From assembly GCF_041583835.1 (NCBI RefSeq), contig NZ_JBFHFC010000026.1:1-33147 (forward strand): a stretch of DNA of 33,147 nt, written 5' to 3'. The position numbers and the translations under genes were made by a program. Positions 8,401-17,082 of the stretch are shown here, piece by piece. Each line of letters starts with the position of its first letter. Positions within the stretch are counted from its first letter, which is position 1. The stretch is from Thiomicrorhabdus sp041583835 (GTDB lineage Bacteria; Pseudomonadota; Gammaproteobacteria; Thiomicrospirales; Thiomicrospiraceae). The notes beneath the pieces are model-generated. The model saw only the letters and a list, made by a program, of their open reading frames with translations, was not told where the DNA came from and did no database searches.

Positions 8401-8937
8401 ATGCCTTCTTACGAAGCCGGGAAAAGAACCGTTTATATTAAAAACCTGTGTTTCATCATTCCATTGAAAACCTTACGCTCGACGCCTAAAGTTCATTTCT
8501 TCAGCGTCGACGGTGTGGTTGAAGGCCTATCCGGTGTGGATCTGGTGATTCATGAACCGGGTGGAAAAAGTCCGTTAATTGCCGGAGACGATACCTGGTA
8601 CTGGTACATGCATACCGACCAAGAAGATAAATTGGTTGTCCACCAGGGAAAACGCCTGGTAGAGCTCTACTCCAACAAACACGGTAAAGTTGAAAACTTT
8701 GAGGTGACGGCCGATGCCATTTACCATAACGGCGATAAAATCTACGACGGTGCCGCGATTCTAGGCTGGGAACCTTACGTTTTTCACCGCGTCCATTCAC
8801 CGGACGGCAGCATCTCGACCAATTACGCCAAACGCCTTGCCGGGTTTGATATTGATACCAACTTCAATATCTATCAACTCAATATCGAAAACGGCGAGTA
8901 TAGCGTAGCCCGTTTAGGCGCATTGGATCAACCGTAA
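8401..8937 (+). CDS. Conserved hypothetical protein, possible cupin-like fold
   Basis: A 178-residue cytoplasmic protein with no signal peptide or membrane helix, preceded by AAGGA seven bases before the ATG. I do not recognise a named family. The spacing of beta-strands and turns, with charged and histidine-bearing segments (WYWYMHTDQEDKLVVHQG, VELYSNKHGKVENFEV, then GWEPYVFHRVHSPDG), recalls RmlC-like cupins, where one would expect a small-molecule or metal site. That is inference from pattern only. It is a lone gene followed by a strong terminator and preceded by an AT-rich stretch that could hold its promoter. No partner is suggested by the context. Confidence 0.8.
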   Translation: MPSYEAGKRTVYIKNLCFIIPLKTLRSTPKVHFFSVDGVVEGLSGVDLVIHEPGGKSPLIAGDDTWYWYMHTDQEDKLVVHQGKRLVELYSNKHGKVENFEVTADAIYHNGDKIYDGAAILGWEPYVFHRVHSPDGSISTNYAKRLAGFDIDTNFNIYQLNIENGEYSVARLGALDQP

Positions 8938-9000
8938 AAAGTAAAGTGCAATTCAAACTTCGTGACAAAATTGAATCCGTTCGTTCGAACCGATAAAAAT

Positions 9001-9029
9001 AAAAAAGCCTCTTTAAAAGAGGCTTTTTT
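9001..9029. terminator. Bidirectional rho-independent terminator
   Basis: AAAAAAGCCTCTTT at 9001-9014 is matched by its exact complement at 9016-9029, giving a stem of about 12 bp with a small loop and A/T runs on both flanks. It separates the forward hypothetical gene from the reverse Rossmann gene. Confidence 0.9.
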
Positions 9030-9056
9030 ATAACTCGCAATGAAACCAATAACGAA

Positions 9057-9446
9057 TTAATACCCGATGCTGGTATGGTGCGACTGAGGAATATCTTCGC
9101 TACCCGGTAACAGATACCACATCAGATAATCAACAACCATTGGTACGACAACACTGTGTTGATTATTGGTCTCCTGCAATTTCTGTCGAACGGCCTGCTT
9201 AATTTCGGGACGGTTGGACGTATCCATAATAATATCAATCTGATCGCCGAATTGATCGATCGCATCTTCGAATGCGACAAAATTCGGAATACCGCGCCGC
9301 TCGGCATCATCCACCAACGGGTTATTCTCATTGGGTTCGCTGATTCCGATGATTTCCACACGCTCCGGATTCATGTTATTAAACTGCTCGTAAAACTTAC
9401 CGCCAATCCGGCCCAAACCGATCATCAAAATGGTAATTTTCCTCAC
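9057..9446 (-). CDS. Short Rossmann-fold protein, possible NAD(P)-binding
   Basis: A 129-residue protein that begins with a beta strand and glycine-rich turn of dinucleotide-binding type (ITILMIGLGRIGGKFYE). The rest of a single Rossmann unit follows: VEIIGISEPNENNP as the second strand with an acidic end, and IDIIMDTSNRPEIKQAV as the fourth strand. This matches the N-terminal half of Gfo/Idh-like or homoserine-dehydrogenase-like proteins, but no catalytic second domain follows. It may sense or bind a nucleotide rather than catalyse. The start is GTG 9446, supported by AAGGAG seven bases upstream. It has its own 3' terminator and is transcribed away from the aldo/keto reductase side, as a probable single gene. 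Confidence 0.8.
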   Translation of the reverse strand: MRKITILMIGLGRIGGKFYEQFNNMNPERVEIIGISEPNENNPLVDDAERRGIPNFVAFEDAIDQFGDQIDIIMDTSNRPEIKQAVRQKLQETNNQHSVVVPMVVDYLMWYLLPGSEDIPQSHHTSIGY

Positions 9447-9634
9447 TTGTATACTCCTTGATTTATTTTTTATTTTTTAGATAGGCCGCTCGCACGGACT
9501 TCTAAACACAAAGAGTATACGTGAAAGAAAGTATCATCCCCCTATTTAAGCTAAGGAATTTGCTATGAAAATTTTTATACGCTACTGAATAACTTTTATT
9601 CGCCCCCAATCCCTGAACGTCGCGAGTCATTCTC

Positions 9635-10681
9635 TCAAGGCGACGGAATCGTGTATTGACGATGAATCTCTTCAATCCGCTGCAAAATATCATCGTCCAG
9701 ATTGATTTCGATCGATGCAATATTCTCTTTTAACTGCGCCATCGATGTGGCACCGATAATATTGGCACTGACAAAAGGTCTACTGTTCACAAATGCCAAT
9801 GCCAATTGTGTCGGCGACAAACCTTTACTTCTCGCCAAAGAGGCATACAGTTCGGTGGCTTTAACGGCATTGTCGTTTGAATAACGGTCATAATGCGGAA
9901 ACAAATCCAAACGCGAACCCTTTGGCAATTGTCCCTGTAAATATTTACCTGACAACACACCAAAACCTAAAGGCGAATATGCCAACAGCCCGACGCCTTC
10001 ACGATAGGCGATTTCAGCCATCCCCACTTCGTAACTACGGTTCAACAAACTGTACGGGTTTTGTACGGTAACAATCTTCTCCAAGCCCTTCGACTCGGCA
10101 ATATGCAACATCTTCATGGTTGCCCAAGGCGTTTCGTTGGACAACCCGATATGCCGGATTTTTCCGGCCTTAACTAACTCGGTCAATACCTCCAGCGTTT
10201 CCTCAAACGGCGTCAAACCGTTTTCTTGGTGCGCCGGTTCACTAAATCCTAATTGTCCAAAGTAGTTGGTTTGGCGCTCCGGCCAATGCAATTGATAAAG
10301 ATCGAGGTAATCCGTCTGCAAACGCTTCAAGGAAGCGTCCAAAGCCTGATGAATCTGCTCACGGTTAAAGCGTCCGTTGCCACCGCGGATATGTCGTACA
10401 AATTCGCCGGGACCGGCAATCTTAGAGGCTAAAACCACCTCCGAACGTCGACCGTGCTTAGCGAACCAGTTCCCGATGATCTCTTCGGTTCGGCCATAGG
10501 TTTCAGCCCTTGGAGGAACGCTATACAATTCTGCCGTATCCCAGAAATTCACGCCATTTTCCAAGGCGTAATCCATCTGCTCGAACGCTTCATCCTGGGT
10601 ATTCTGCTCTCCCCACGTCATTGTACCCAGACAGATTCGGCTGACTTGAATGTCGGAATGTCCCAAATTGTTATAAATCAT
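9635..10681 (-). CDS. Aldo/keto reductase, Tas family
   Basis: NADPH-dependent oxidoreductase of the Tas group (348 residues), similar to E. coli Tas throughout. The catalytic tetrad can be placed: Asp48 in FWDTAELY, Tyr53, Lys87 in LASKIAGP and His132 in LYQLHWPERQTNYFG. RLQTDYLDLYQLHWP and TVQNPYSLLNRSYEVG are typical of the group. E. coli Tas was found by suppression of tyrosine auxotrophy, but its true substrate is unclear, so no specific reaction is claimed here. ATG 10681 is preferred to GTG 10696 because GAGAAAGAGG lies just before it and family members begin MxYxxLGxS. It is transcribed alone, away from the chemoreceptor. Confidence 0.92.
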   Translation of the reverse strand: MIYNNLGHSDIQVSRICLGTMTWGEQNTQDEAFEQMDYALENGVNFWDTAELYSVPPRAETYGRTEEIIGNWFAKHGRRSEVVLASKIAGPGEFVRHIRGGNGRFNREQIHQALDASLKRLQTDYLDLYQLHWPERQTNYFGQLGFSEPAHQENGLTPFEETLEVLTELVKAGKIRHIGLSNETPWATMKMLHIAESKGLEKIVTVQNPYSLLNRSYEVGMAEIAYREGVGLLAYSPLGFGVLSGKYLQGQLPKGSRLDLFPHYDRYSNDNAVKATELYASLARSKGLSPTQLALAFVNSRPFVSANIIGATSMAQLKENIASIEINLDDDILQRIEEIHRQYTIPSP

Positions 10682-11112
10682 CGCCTCTTTCTCCACGTTT
10701 GATCTATCGTTAAATTAAAGATACAGCCCTTACCACTTATTCCACGCACGTTCGATGACTGAGCGCAAAACAAAAGTGCCATTCAACCGGGCGAACAACG
10801 GCAAGAAAACCGCTGTAATATTAAAAATTAAAGGATATTAATGAATTACCGTTGCCAGTAAATTTTTTTCCAGCACAATACGTAAAAAACCATAATGCAT
10901 AAGAGTTATTATACCCCTTGTTAAGACACGCTTAATTCTGAGTTTGTTTTGTAAATGCAAAATACCCCGCATTAACAAAAATTTAATCTGAATTTTTGCG
11001 CCCATTTGGTAGGCTTACCAGCCTTAAAGCACGGACCAGCTTATTCACAATAACATAACAAGAAAACAGGGATTGTTTTCATAAAATTTTTACGACATCT
11101 TAGAGGTACAAC
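10682..11112. other. Divergent intergenic region, aldo/keto reductase / chemoreceptor
   Basis: About 430 AT-rich bases without a supportable gene. It should hold promoters for both flanking genes. A TTATTATACCCCTTG segment at 10906-10920 closely matches the promoter-like sequence before rluF. I searched for a flagellar sigma-28 pattern (TAAA-N15-GCCGATAA) before the chemoreceptor and found only a poor match. Confidence 0.6.
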
Positions 11113-13377
11113 ATGTCTATTAAAGCAAGAATCATATTAATGATTGGAGTATTGATTGGATTCATTTTAGTTTCCATTTCATCCGGTCTATATATTATGC
11201 ATAACAATAACCGCGATTTTAAGGCACTGTATGTTGACCGAATTGTACCGCTAAAAGAATTAAAAGAAATTGCCGATATGTACGCGGTAAACATCGTCGA
11301 CACCAACCACAAACTACGTAACGGACAACTTAATTTTGATCAGGCCGCTCAAAATATCCATGACGCTCAGACCGATGTAAAAAAAATCTGGGCTAAATAC
11401 ATGGCGACCACTCTAACGCCCGAAGAAGCCAAACTGGCAGAACAAGCCAGTGCATACATGAAAAGCGCCGACGAATCTTTGACGGCATTGATTGACGCCG
11501 TCAATAACCAAGACATGAAAACGGTTCGTCAATATAGCATTGACGAACTTTATACAAAAATTGATCCGGTTTCCGAAAGCATCACCAAATTGATTAACTT
11601 GCAATTGCGTGTCGCCGACGAATTGAATACCAAAAACAACAATACCTATAGCCTCATGATCATGCTAGGCGTCATCTTCACCATTCTGGTATTAAGCGCT
11701 TCGATCATCCTGTCTATATTAACGTTACGTGCCATTCTAAGACCTTTGGATAACTTAGTCAGCACAACGAACCATGTCGTTCAAAACGGCGATTTCGAAA
11801 GACGCGTATCCATTACCCGCATGGATGAGATCGGTCAAGTTGCATCCTCCTTCAACCACCTTCTCGAACAGACCGGCCAGGCACTAAATGAAGCGAATAA
11901 AACCGTCGGCGCGATCGGTAACGGTATATTCACCGAGCGTATGGAAGGGGATTATGTCGGCGAGTTGCTTAAACTTAAAGAAGGGGTCAACGCCTCGGCA
12001 AACAGCGTTTCTTTCATGATGGGCGAATTGGGCAACATCATGCAAGCGCTTGAAGACGGAAGTCTGGATGCCAAAATGGATACTCAAGTCGCTGAAAGTT
12101 TTAGAGCTTTGGTTGAACAAGCATTCGGTCGTACCGACCAAGTCATCCAGGAAATCAACCAAGTCATGCAAGCCGTTGCGCAAGGCGACTACTCACAGCG
12201 CGTTGAAGTCTCAGCAAAAGGCAGCTTCGACACGCTCAAGCAAAGTATCAACAGCTCCGTGAACGCTTTGAGCGAAGCTATGGAAGAGATCAAAGTGGTT
12301 CTATCCGCACTTAGCGGCGGCGATTTGACAACAACGATGACAGGCAATTACAACGGCGAATTGGCAACCATTCAAACCAGCCTTAACGAGTCGTTGAATA
12401 ATCTGGAACGCATTGTGACGCAAGCTTCAGGAGCGGCCAGCATCGTTCTATCCGCCTCGGAAGAAGTCTCCAAAGGGGCGTTGGATCTAAGCCAGCGCGT
12501 TCAGGAACAAGCGGCGGCGGTTGAAGAAACCTCTGCGACCATGGAAGAGATGAACTCGACCGTACAAAACAATACTCAAAACTCGAACGAAGCGGCGATG
12601 CTGTCTAAACAGATGCAGGAAAAGACCGAAATGGGCACGGAAGTCATGGAAAAAACCATTGAAGCCATGCAGTCCATCGAAAGTTCGAGCCAAAGAATCA
12701 ATGACATCGTCACTTTGATCGACAGCATCGCATTCCAAACCAACTTATTGGCGCTGAACGCGGCCGTTGAAGCGGCCAGAGCGGGTGAGCACGGACGCGG
12801 TTTTGCCGTGGTTGCCGGCGAAGTTCGAGGGTTGGCGCAAAAGTCTGCAGATGCGGCAAAAGACATTAAACAGCTGATTACCGAGAGTAACGACCGCGTT
12901 AAACAAGGTTCTGATTTGGCCATGCAATCCGGTAGCATGCTGAACGAAATCAAAGAAGCGATCGTTCAAGTGAACGACATGATCGATCAGATTGCCCAGT
13001 CGTCTACGGAGCAAGCCAACGGCGTTAATCAGGTTCATATGGCCATTAACGATATCGACGGTGCCACCCAACAGAACGCGGCTCTGGTTGAGCAAACGTC
13101 CGCTGCCAGTGAAAGTATGGCCGACCAAGCGAAGGAACTTTCTCGAGAAATGTCTTTCTTCAAAGTTTCAGGCACCCAGCGCCTGGCGGAACCGACAGCG
13201 CCAAAGCCGACGCCGGCTCTAACTCATCATGAGAAAGCACCGGCTATCGCCAGCCCGGCACCTAAAATCGAAACCGCCCGGCCGGCTAAAACGCCTGCAC
13301 CGAAACCGTCGGCTCCAAAACCGGTTCAGCCGACAGTAGACGTCGCAGACAATAGTTCGGATTGGAGCGAATTCTAA
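11113..13377 (+). CDS. Methyl-accepting chemotaxis protein with tandem HAMP-like units
   Basis: A 754-residue transmembrane chemoreceptor. TM1 covers about 7-29, a periplasmic four-helix-bundle sensor 30-178, and TM2 about 179-203. A HAMP domain follows (about 204-255), then repeated HAMP-like units to about 430. The cytoplasmic signalling domain (about 440-690) has the hairpin tip FQTNLLALNAAVEAARAGEH through GEVRGLAQKSADAAKDIK, which binds CheA and CheW. A methylation helix lies near 456-480 with paired Glu/Gln. The tail is a flexible Pro/Ala/Lys linker (about 690-745) ending DWSEF, which fits the NWETF-like pentapeptide that tethers CheR/CheB. AGAGG lies six bases before the ATG, and a terminator follows. 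The ligand is unknown. Confidence 0.95.
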   Translation: MSIKARIILMIGVLIGFILVSISSGLYIMHNNNRDFKALYVDRIVPLKELKEIADMYAVNIVDTNHKLRNGQLNFDQAAQNIHDAQTDVKKIWAKYMATTLTPEEAKLAEQASAYMKSADESLTALIDAVNNQDMKTVRQYSIDELYTKIDPVSESITKLINLQLRVADELNTKNNNTYSLMIMLGVIFTILVLSASIILSILTLRAILRPLDNLVSTTNHVVQNGDFERRVSITRMDEIGQVASSFNHLLEQTGQALNEANKTVGAIGNGIFTERMEGDYVGELLKLKEGVNASANSVSFMMGELGNIMQALEDGSLDAKMDTQVAESFRALVEQAFGRTDQVIQEINQVMQAVAQGDYSQRVEVSAKGSFDTLKQSINSSVNALSEAMEEIKVVLSALSGGDLTTTMTGNYNGELATIQTSLNESLNNLERIVTQASGAASIVLSASEEVSKGALDLSQRVQEQAAAVEETSATMEEMNSTVQNNTQNSNEAAMLSKQMQEKTEMGTEVMEKTIEAMQSIESSSQRINDIVTLIDSIAFQTNLLALNAAVEAARAGEHGRGFAVVAGEVRGLAQKSADAAKDIKQLITESNDRVKQGSDLAMQSGSMLNEIKEAIVQVNDMIDQIAQSSTEQANGVNQVHMAINDIDGATQQNAALVEQTSAASESMADQAKELSREMSFFKVSGTQRLAEPTAPKPTPALTHHEKAPAIASPAPKIETARPAKTPAPKPSAPKPVQPTVDVADNSSDWSEF

Positions 13378-13398
13378 ACATTCCGTAATAAACGTACG

Positions 13399-13437
13399 CC
13401 CTGCAAGAGGCTAAAAACCTTGCAGGGGTTCGTTTTT
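13399..13437 (+). terminator. Rho-independent terminator of the chemoreceptor gene
   Basis: CCCTGCAAG (13399-13407) pairs exactly with CTTGCAGGG (13419-13427), followed within a few bases by a run of five T. It lies 22 bases after the chemoreceptor stop. Confidence 0.8.
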
Positions 13438-13606
13438 CCTATCGAACCCATCTTGCTTTAAGTAACCGCATAGGCGGACCCATTATCCGTCACTTCCAAC
13501 ACCCGACACCTAACGTAATTGACAGGGAAAAACCGCCATTCTTATTGGCATCCGTCGGGCAACAACCCTAAAATTTCTTAATAAAAACTGCTAGAATAGC
13601 GCTCAC

Positions 13607-13681
13607 GCGGCTATAGTTAAAGGGATATAACAGCCCCCTCCTAAGGGGCCGTTCCAGGTTCGAGTCCTGGTGGCTGCGCCA
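13607..13681 (+). tRNA. tRNA-Arg (anticodon CCU)
   Basis: A full cloverleaf can be drawn. The acceptor stem is 13607-13613 with 13671-13677 (two G-U pairs). The anticodon stem is GCCCC/GGGGC, with loop CTCCTAA carrying CCT at 13640-13642. The T-arm is CCAGG-TTCGAGT-CCTGG, then discriminator G and an encoded CCA at 13679-13681. It reads AGG codons. TAGAAT at 13592-13597 may be the -10 box, but no good -35 is evident. It lies alone between the chemoreceptor terminator and the ovoB stop. Confidence 0.96.
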
Positions 13682-13722
13682 ACTCCAACCTACACATTCC
13701 GGCATTCCGGCGAATCACCCAA

Positions 13723-14895
13723 TTAAATAGACGATTTAGCCGCCAACAATTGCGTCAACGCCTGCTCTAAGGTCGCTTTGGAAACCGCAACATTCATGCG
13801 CATAAAACCGTTGCCCGCCTCTCCGAAAGAGAGACCGTCATTCAATCCTAGTTTTGCCTGTTCAACCAACCAACTCTTGAGTTCGGACTGATCGTCAAAC
13901 AGGGCGCTAAAATCGATCCAAATCAAAAAAGAGGCCTGCGGTCGCATGACTTTCACCATGGGATAATGCCGTTCAAAAAACTGCTCCGCACGCTCTATAT
14001 TGCCTAATAAATGCGTCAGTAGTTCCCGCTTATAGTCCATGCCCTGTCGGGAATACGCGGACTGCATGGCAATCATCGCAAACAGATTTAAATCATGGAT
14101 CGACTGACTGCGACTCACACGCAAATAATCCGCTTTGAGTTTAGGGTTGGCAATCAAGGCATAACCGATCTGTAGGCCGCCCAGGTTAAAGGTCTTACCG
14201 GGAGAGCTAAGCGTAACGGTTATATTGGCAACCTCCGTAGATAACGACGCCATCGGGATGTGTCGGTAGCCGGGATAGATTAGATCGGAATGGATTTCAT
14301 CGGAAACGATCGTCACGCCGTGCTTTAAACAAATGTCCGCCAGCCTTTCAAGTTCCTCTCTCAACCACACCCGTCCGGATGGGTTCTGAGGATTGCAGAA
14401 TAAAAACAATTTAACATCGTTCTCAGCAACGGCCCGCTCAAAGCCTTCAAAATCGATTCGGTAAGTTTGGCCGTCAAGCACCAACGGGGCTTCGACCAAA
14501 ACCCGATTATTCAGTTCGGGCGCATGTAAAAACGGCGGATAAACCGGCGGTTGCACCAATACCGCCTCACCCGGCAAGGTCAACGCCGACACCGCCATAA
14601 AGAAGCCGTTGGCGACGTTATGGGTAAAGACGACCTGCGACTTATCGACGCGATAATCATGCTGCGCCTGCCAATCGATAATCGCCTGATAGAGTGAATC
14701 GGGCATCATCGTATAACCGAGTAACGGATGCTCGAGACGCTGTTTCAACGCCTCGATAATAAAATCGGGGGTCGGCAGATCCATGTCGGCCACCCACATC
14801 GGCAGCACCGCATCGGTACCAAACAGCACCTTTCTAAGTTCATACTTTTCGGCATAAGTCCCTTCACGTGAGACAACTTTCTCAAAATCGGCCAT
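13723..14895 (-). CDS. ovoB: PLP-dependent C-S lyase of ovothiol synthesis (OvoB), PatB/MalY type
   Basis: A fold-type I pyridoxal-phosphate enzyme of the MalY/PatB cystathionine beta-lyase group (390 residues). The cofactor lysine is Lys234 in SSPGKTFNLGG, with Asp199 in VSDEIHSDL and the FCNPQNPSGR segment (168-174). By sequence alone it could be a cystathionine beta-lyase. Its place 15 bases downstream of ovoA, on the same strand, points instead to OvoB. OvoB cleaves the sulfoxide made by OvoA from cysteine and histidine and releases 5-thiohistidine, pyruvate and ammonia. OvoA then N-methylates the product to ovothiol A. The start MADFEKVVSREGTYAEKYE is typical of the family. The stop lies about 40 bases from tRNA-Arg. 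Confidence 0.88.
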   Translation of the reverse strand: MADFEKVVSREGTYAEKYELRKVLFGTDAVLPMWVADMDLPTPDFIIEALKQRLEHPLLGYTMMPDSLYQAIIDWQAQHDYRVDKSQVVFTHNVANGFFMAVSALTLPGEAVLVQPPVYPPFLHAPELNNRVLVEAPLVLDGQTYRIDFEGFERAVAENDVKLFLFCNPQNPSGRVWLREELERLADICLKHGVTIVSDEIHSDLIYPGYRHIPMASLSTEVANITVTLSSPGKTFNLGGLQIGYALIANPKLKADYLRVSRSQSIHDLNLFAMIAMQSAYSRQGMDYKRELLTHLLGNIERAEQFFERHYPMVKVMRPQASFLIWIDFSALFDDQSELKSWLVEQAKLGLNDGLSFGEAGNGFMRMNVAVSKATLEQALTQLLAAKSSI

Positions 14896-14910
14896 GATTC
14901 CCGCCCTTAG

Positions 14911-17052
14911 TTAAAGCCCGCTTGACGACTTCTTCTTCCAGAGCGTCACCTCGGACAAAGTGTGCTGGAATTTACGGCGGGTTTCCCGAATGACAAACGG
15001 CAAATCAAACGGCTCCCTAATCAGTTCGAATTCCTTGTCCAGTACGGCATGCAAACCTTCCAAAGTCGTCACGTTTTCGCCACTTAATGCATCCTTATAA
15101 CCACCGAGCCACAGTTCCTTTGCCGTGAACTCTTCCGACCAAGTGTAAGGAGAAGCCAGCAATAACAAACCGCCATGATTCATACGTTCGTGAATCTGCG
15201 CTAGGAACTTGCCCGGATCATAAAGCCGGTCGATCAAATTCACCGCCACCACCATGTCGTAACCACTGAAACGGGATTTCAGGTTCGCGGCATCCTGCTG
15301 CAAAAACTCACACTTATGGGCAACATCGTCCAATCCTAATTCCGACAATGTTTGCTCTTTGAACTCCATAATCTCGCCTTCCAACGGAATGGTATACAGA
15401 ACCGAACCGGTTTCTTTAAGCTGATTGGCGATCTGAATAAAACGCGCCGAGAAATCCAAACCGGTGACTTCGTCAAAATGACGCGCCAACTCGAAACTCG
15501 CACGTCCGACAGAACAGCCCACCTCCAGGACTTTAAGGCCACTCTTACCTTTAAAGTCGGCATCTTCGCATATCGAATCTATCGCCAGCTGAGCATAGGA
15601 TTGTGCAAAATTGGCGACGCCGAAATGCGGTTCGCCATAGTGAAATTCACAATATTGCGACACCGACAAGTCGGTTTCGTAAGTCGAAAAATGTGTCTGC
15701 ACGGACGCTTCCGATTCAATGTAACGAAATCCGGCATGCTGAAAGAAATGGCGGCGGAATGCATAACGCGAATAACCGTTAATTTCGTTACCGGTTGAAA
15801 TCCAGCTTCCCCCTTTGAACAGGTTATGTTTGTTATCAAACGTCGGCGTCGTGAAATCGTCATATAAAGGATGCACTTTAAATCCTTCAAACGGGTAAAT
15901 CGGCGTTTGCGTCCACTGCCAGACATTGCCGATTACATCGTAAAAATCACCGGTCTGATTGCCGTCAATCGGCGTTGAAGAAGCGTATTGCTGCAAATTG
16001 ACGTTAGCCTGATCCAGGTGTTCTAACGCGTCGGAATGTTCGCGAAGACGCAAATATTCGTCTTCACTCGGCAAACGAAGCGGACGACCGGTCTGATGAC
16101 CTTTCCAGTTACAAAAGGCGTGCGCTTCGAGATAATTGACCTCCACAGGCCAGTTCCACGGCATCGGAATCTCTTCGGTCATGCAACGCAGCCACCATTC
16201 GCCTTGTTTATTTACCCAAAATGTCGGATGTTTATCCGGCGTGAATTGACGCCAGCGATTCCCCTCTTCATCCCAATACTCCGGATTCTCGTAACCACCG
16301 GCCTCTACAAACTCCAAATATTCCTGATTAGAAACCAAATAAACGCCAGCCTTAAATGCAGACACTTCAGCATAGTGCGAACCATACTCATTATCCCAGC
16401 CATAGGTTTCGGCCGGATCTTGATGATGAATCAAAACCTCGCCCGCCGGAACTTCGGCCAACGAATTTTCAGGCGCTGCAGCTCTATCAGGACAAACCGG
16501 GAACAACGGATTAGGGTGTACGGACGCAATCGGAAGCTGGCGAATCAATACGGAAGACGTTTCCAAGTGAATACGTTCGTGCTCGATTCCCATCATAATC
16601 GGCCACATCGGACTGTCCCAATCAATCGGCAGACTAAACTCGACCGAATCAATTAGATCATTCACCGCTTTACGCACTTTGTCGCGATACAGACGGACCG
16701 ATGCGACGCTCGGCCAGTCATAATGTTCCTCGTTTAAATCGTCCCACGACATTTCGTCGACGCCGATGGCACACATCGATTCGATCTTGGGGTTAATGCG
16801 TTGCGGGAGTAGTTTGGCAAGGACGAGTTTATTGGTAAAAAAAGTCGCCGTATGACCAAAGTAGAAAATCAAAGGATGACGTAATTCACACGGACGCTGA
16901 TAATACGCCTCGTCGGATTTCAACGTCGTAAACAACGCTTCGTAAGTATCGTAAGTCAGATTGAAATAGGCTTTGATCTCGGCACGTTTGGTTTCGACAT
17001 CGCCCTGGTTAAGTAAAACCGGCTGGCTGATAAGGTCCGTTCGACTTAACAT
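14911..17052 (-). CDS. ovoA: 5-histidylcysteine sulfoxide synthase / mercaptohistidine N-methyltransferase
   Basis: Bifunctional first and last enzyme of ovothiol synthesis (713 residues, the usual size). Residues 20-175 form a DinB-like iron-binding domain with the HxxxHxE motif as His158, His162 and Glu164 (GIEHERIHLE). Residues 190-460 form the formylglycine-generating-enzyme-like domain (VLIHHQDPAETYGWDNEYG, LPSEDEYL, DVIGNVWQWT, NLFKGGSW). About 480-713 is a SAM methyltransferase (VLEVGCSVGRASFELARHFD). The iron part couples cysteine to the imidazole C5 of histidine with oxygen. GGGAG lies six bases before ATG 17052. OvoB follows at once, so both steps are in one operon. Ovothiol is a strong antioxidant thiol; use against oxidative or sulfur stress here is inference. 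Confidence 0.95.
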   Translation of the reverse strand: MLSRTDLISQPVLLNQGDVETKRAEIKAYFNLTYDTYEALFTTLKSDEAYYQRPCELRHPLIFYFGHTATFFTNKLVLAKLLPQRINPKIESMCAIGVDEMSWDDLNEEHYDWPSVASVRLYRDKVRKAVNDLIDSVEFSLPIDWDSPMWPIMMGIEHERIHLETSSVLIRQLPIASVHPNPLFPVCPDRAAAPENSLAEVPAGEVLIHHQDPAETYGWDNEYGSHYAEVSAFKAGVYLVSNQEYLEFVEAGGYENPEYWDEEGNRWRQFTPDKHPTFWVNKQGEWWLRCMTEEIPMPWNWPVEVNYLEAHAFCNWKGHQTGRPLRLPSEDEYLRLREHSDALEHLDQANVNLQQYASSTPIDGNQTGDFYDVIGNVWQWTQTPIYPFEGFKVHPLYDDFTTPTFDNKHNLFKGGSWISTGNEINGYSRYAFRRHFFQHAGFRYIESEASVQTHFSTYETDLSVSQYCEFHYGEPHFGVANFAQSYAQLAIDSICEDADFKGKSGLKVLEVGCSVGRASFELARHFDEVTGLDFSARFIQIANQLKETGSVLYTIPLEGEIMEFKEQTLSELGLDDVAHKCEFLQQDAANLKSRFSGYDMVVAVNLIDRLYDPGKFLAQIHERMNHGGLLLLASPYTWSEEFTAKELWLGGYKDALSGENVTTLEGLHAVLDKEFELIREPFDLPFVIRETRRKFQHTLSEVTLWKKKSSSGL

Positions 17053-17082
17053 GAAAACTCCCTAATTTTTTGTCGATGATGG

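Noticed and set aside
13607..13681. tRNA-Arg as an integration site for a genomic island
   Set aside because: No integrase gene, direct repeat of the tRNA 3' end or change in gene type is visible beside it.
16036..16656. A 206-residue forward open frame opposite ovoA
   Set aside because: It is antisense to the ovoA sulfatase-like domain, which is strongly supported; its composition is that of a shadow frame.
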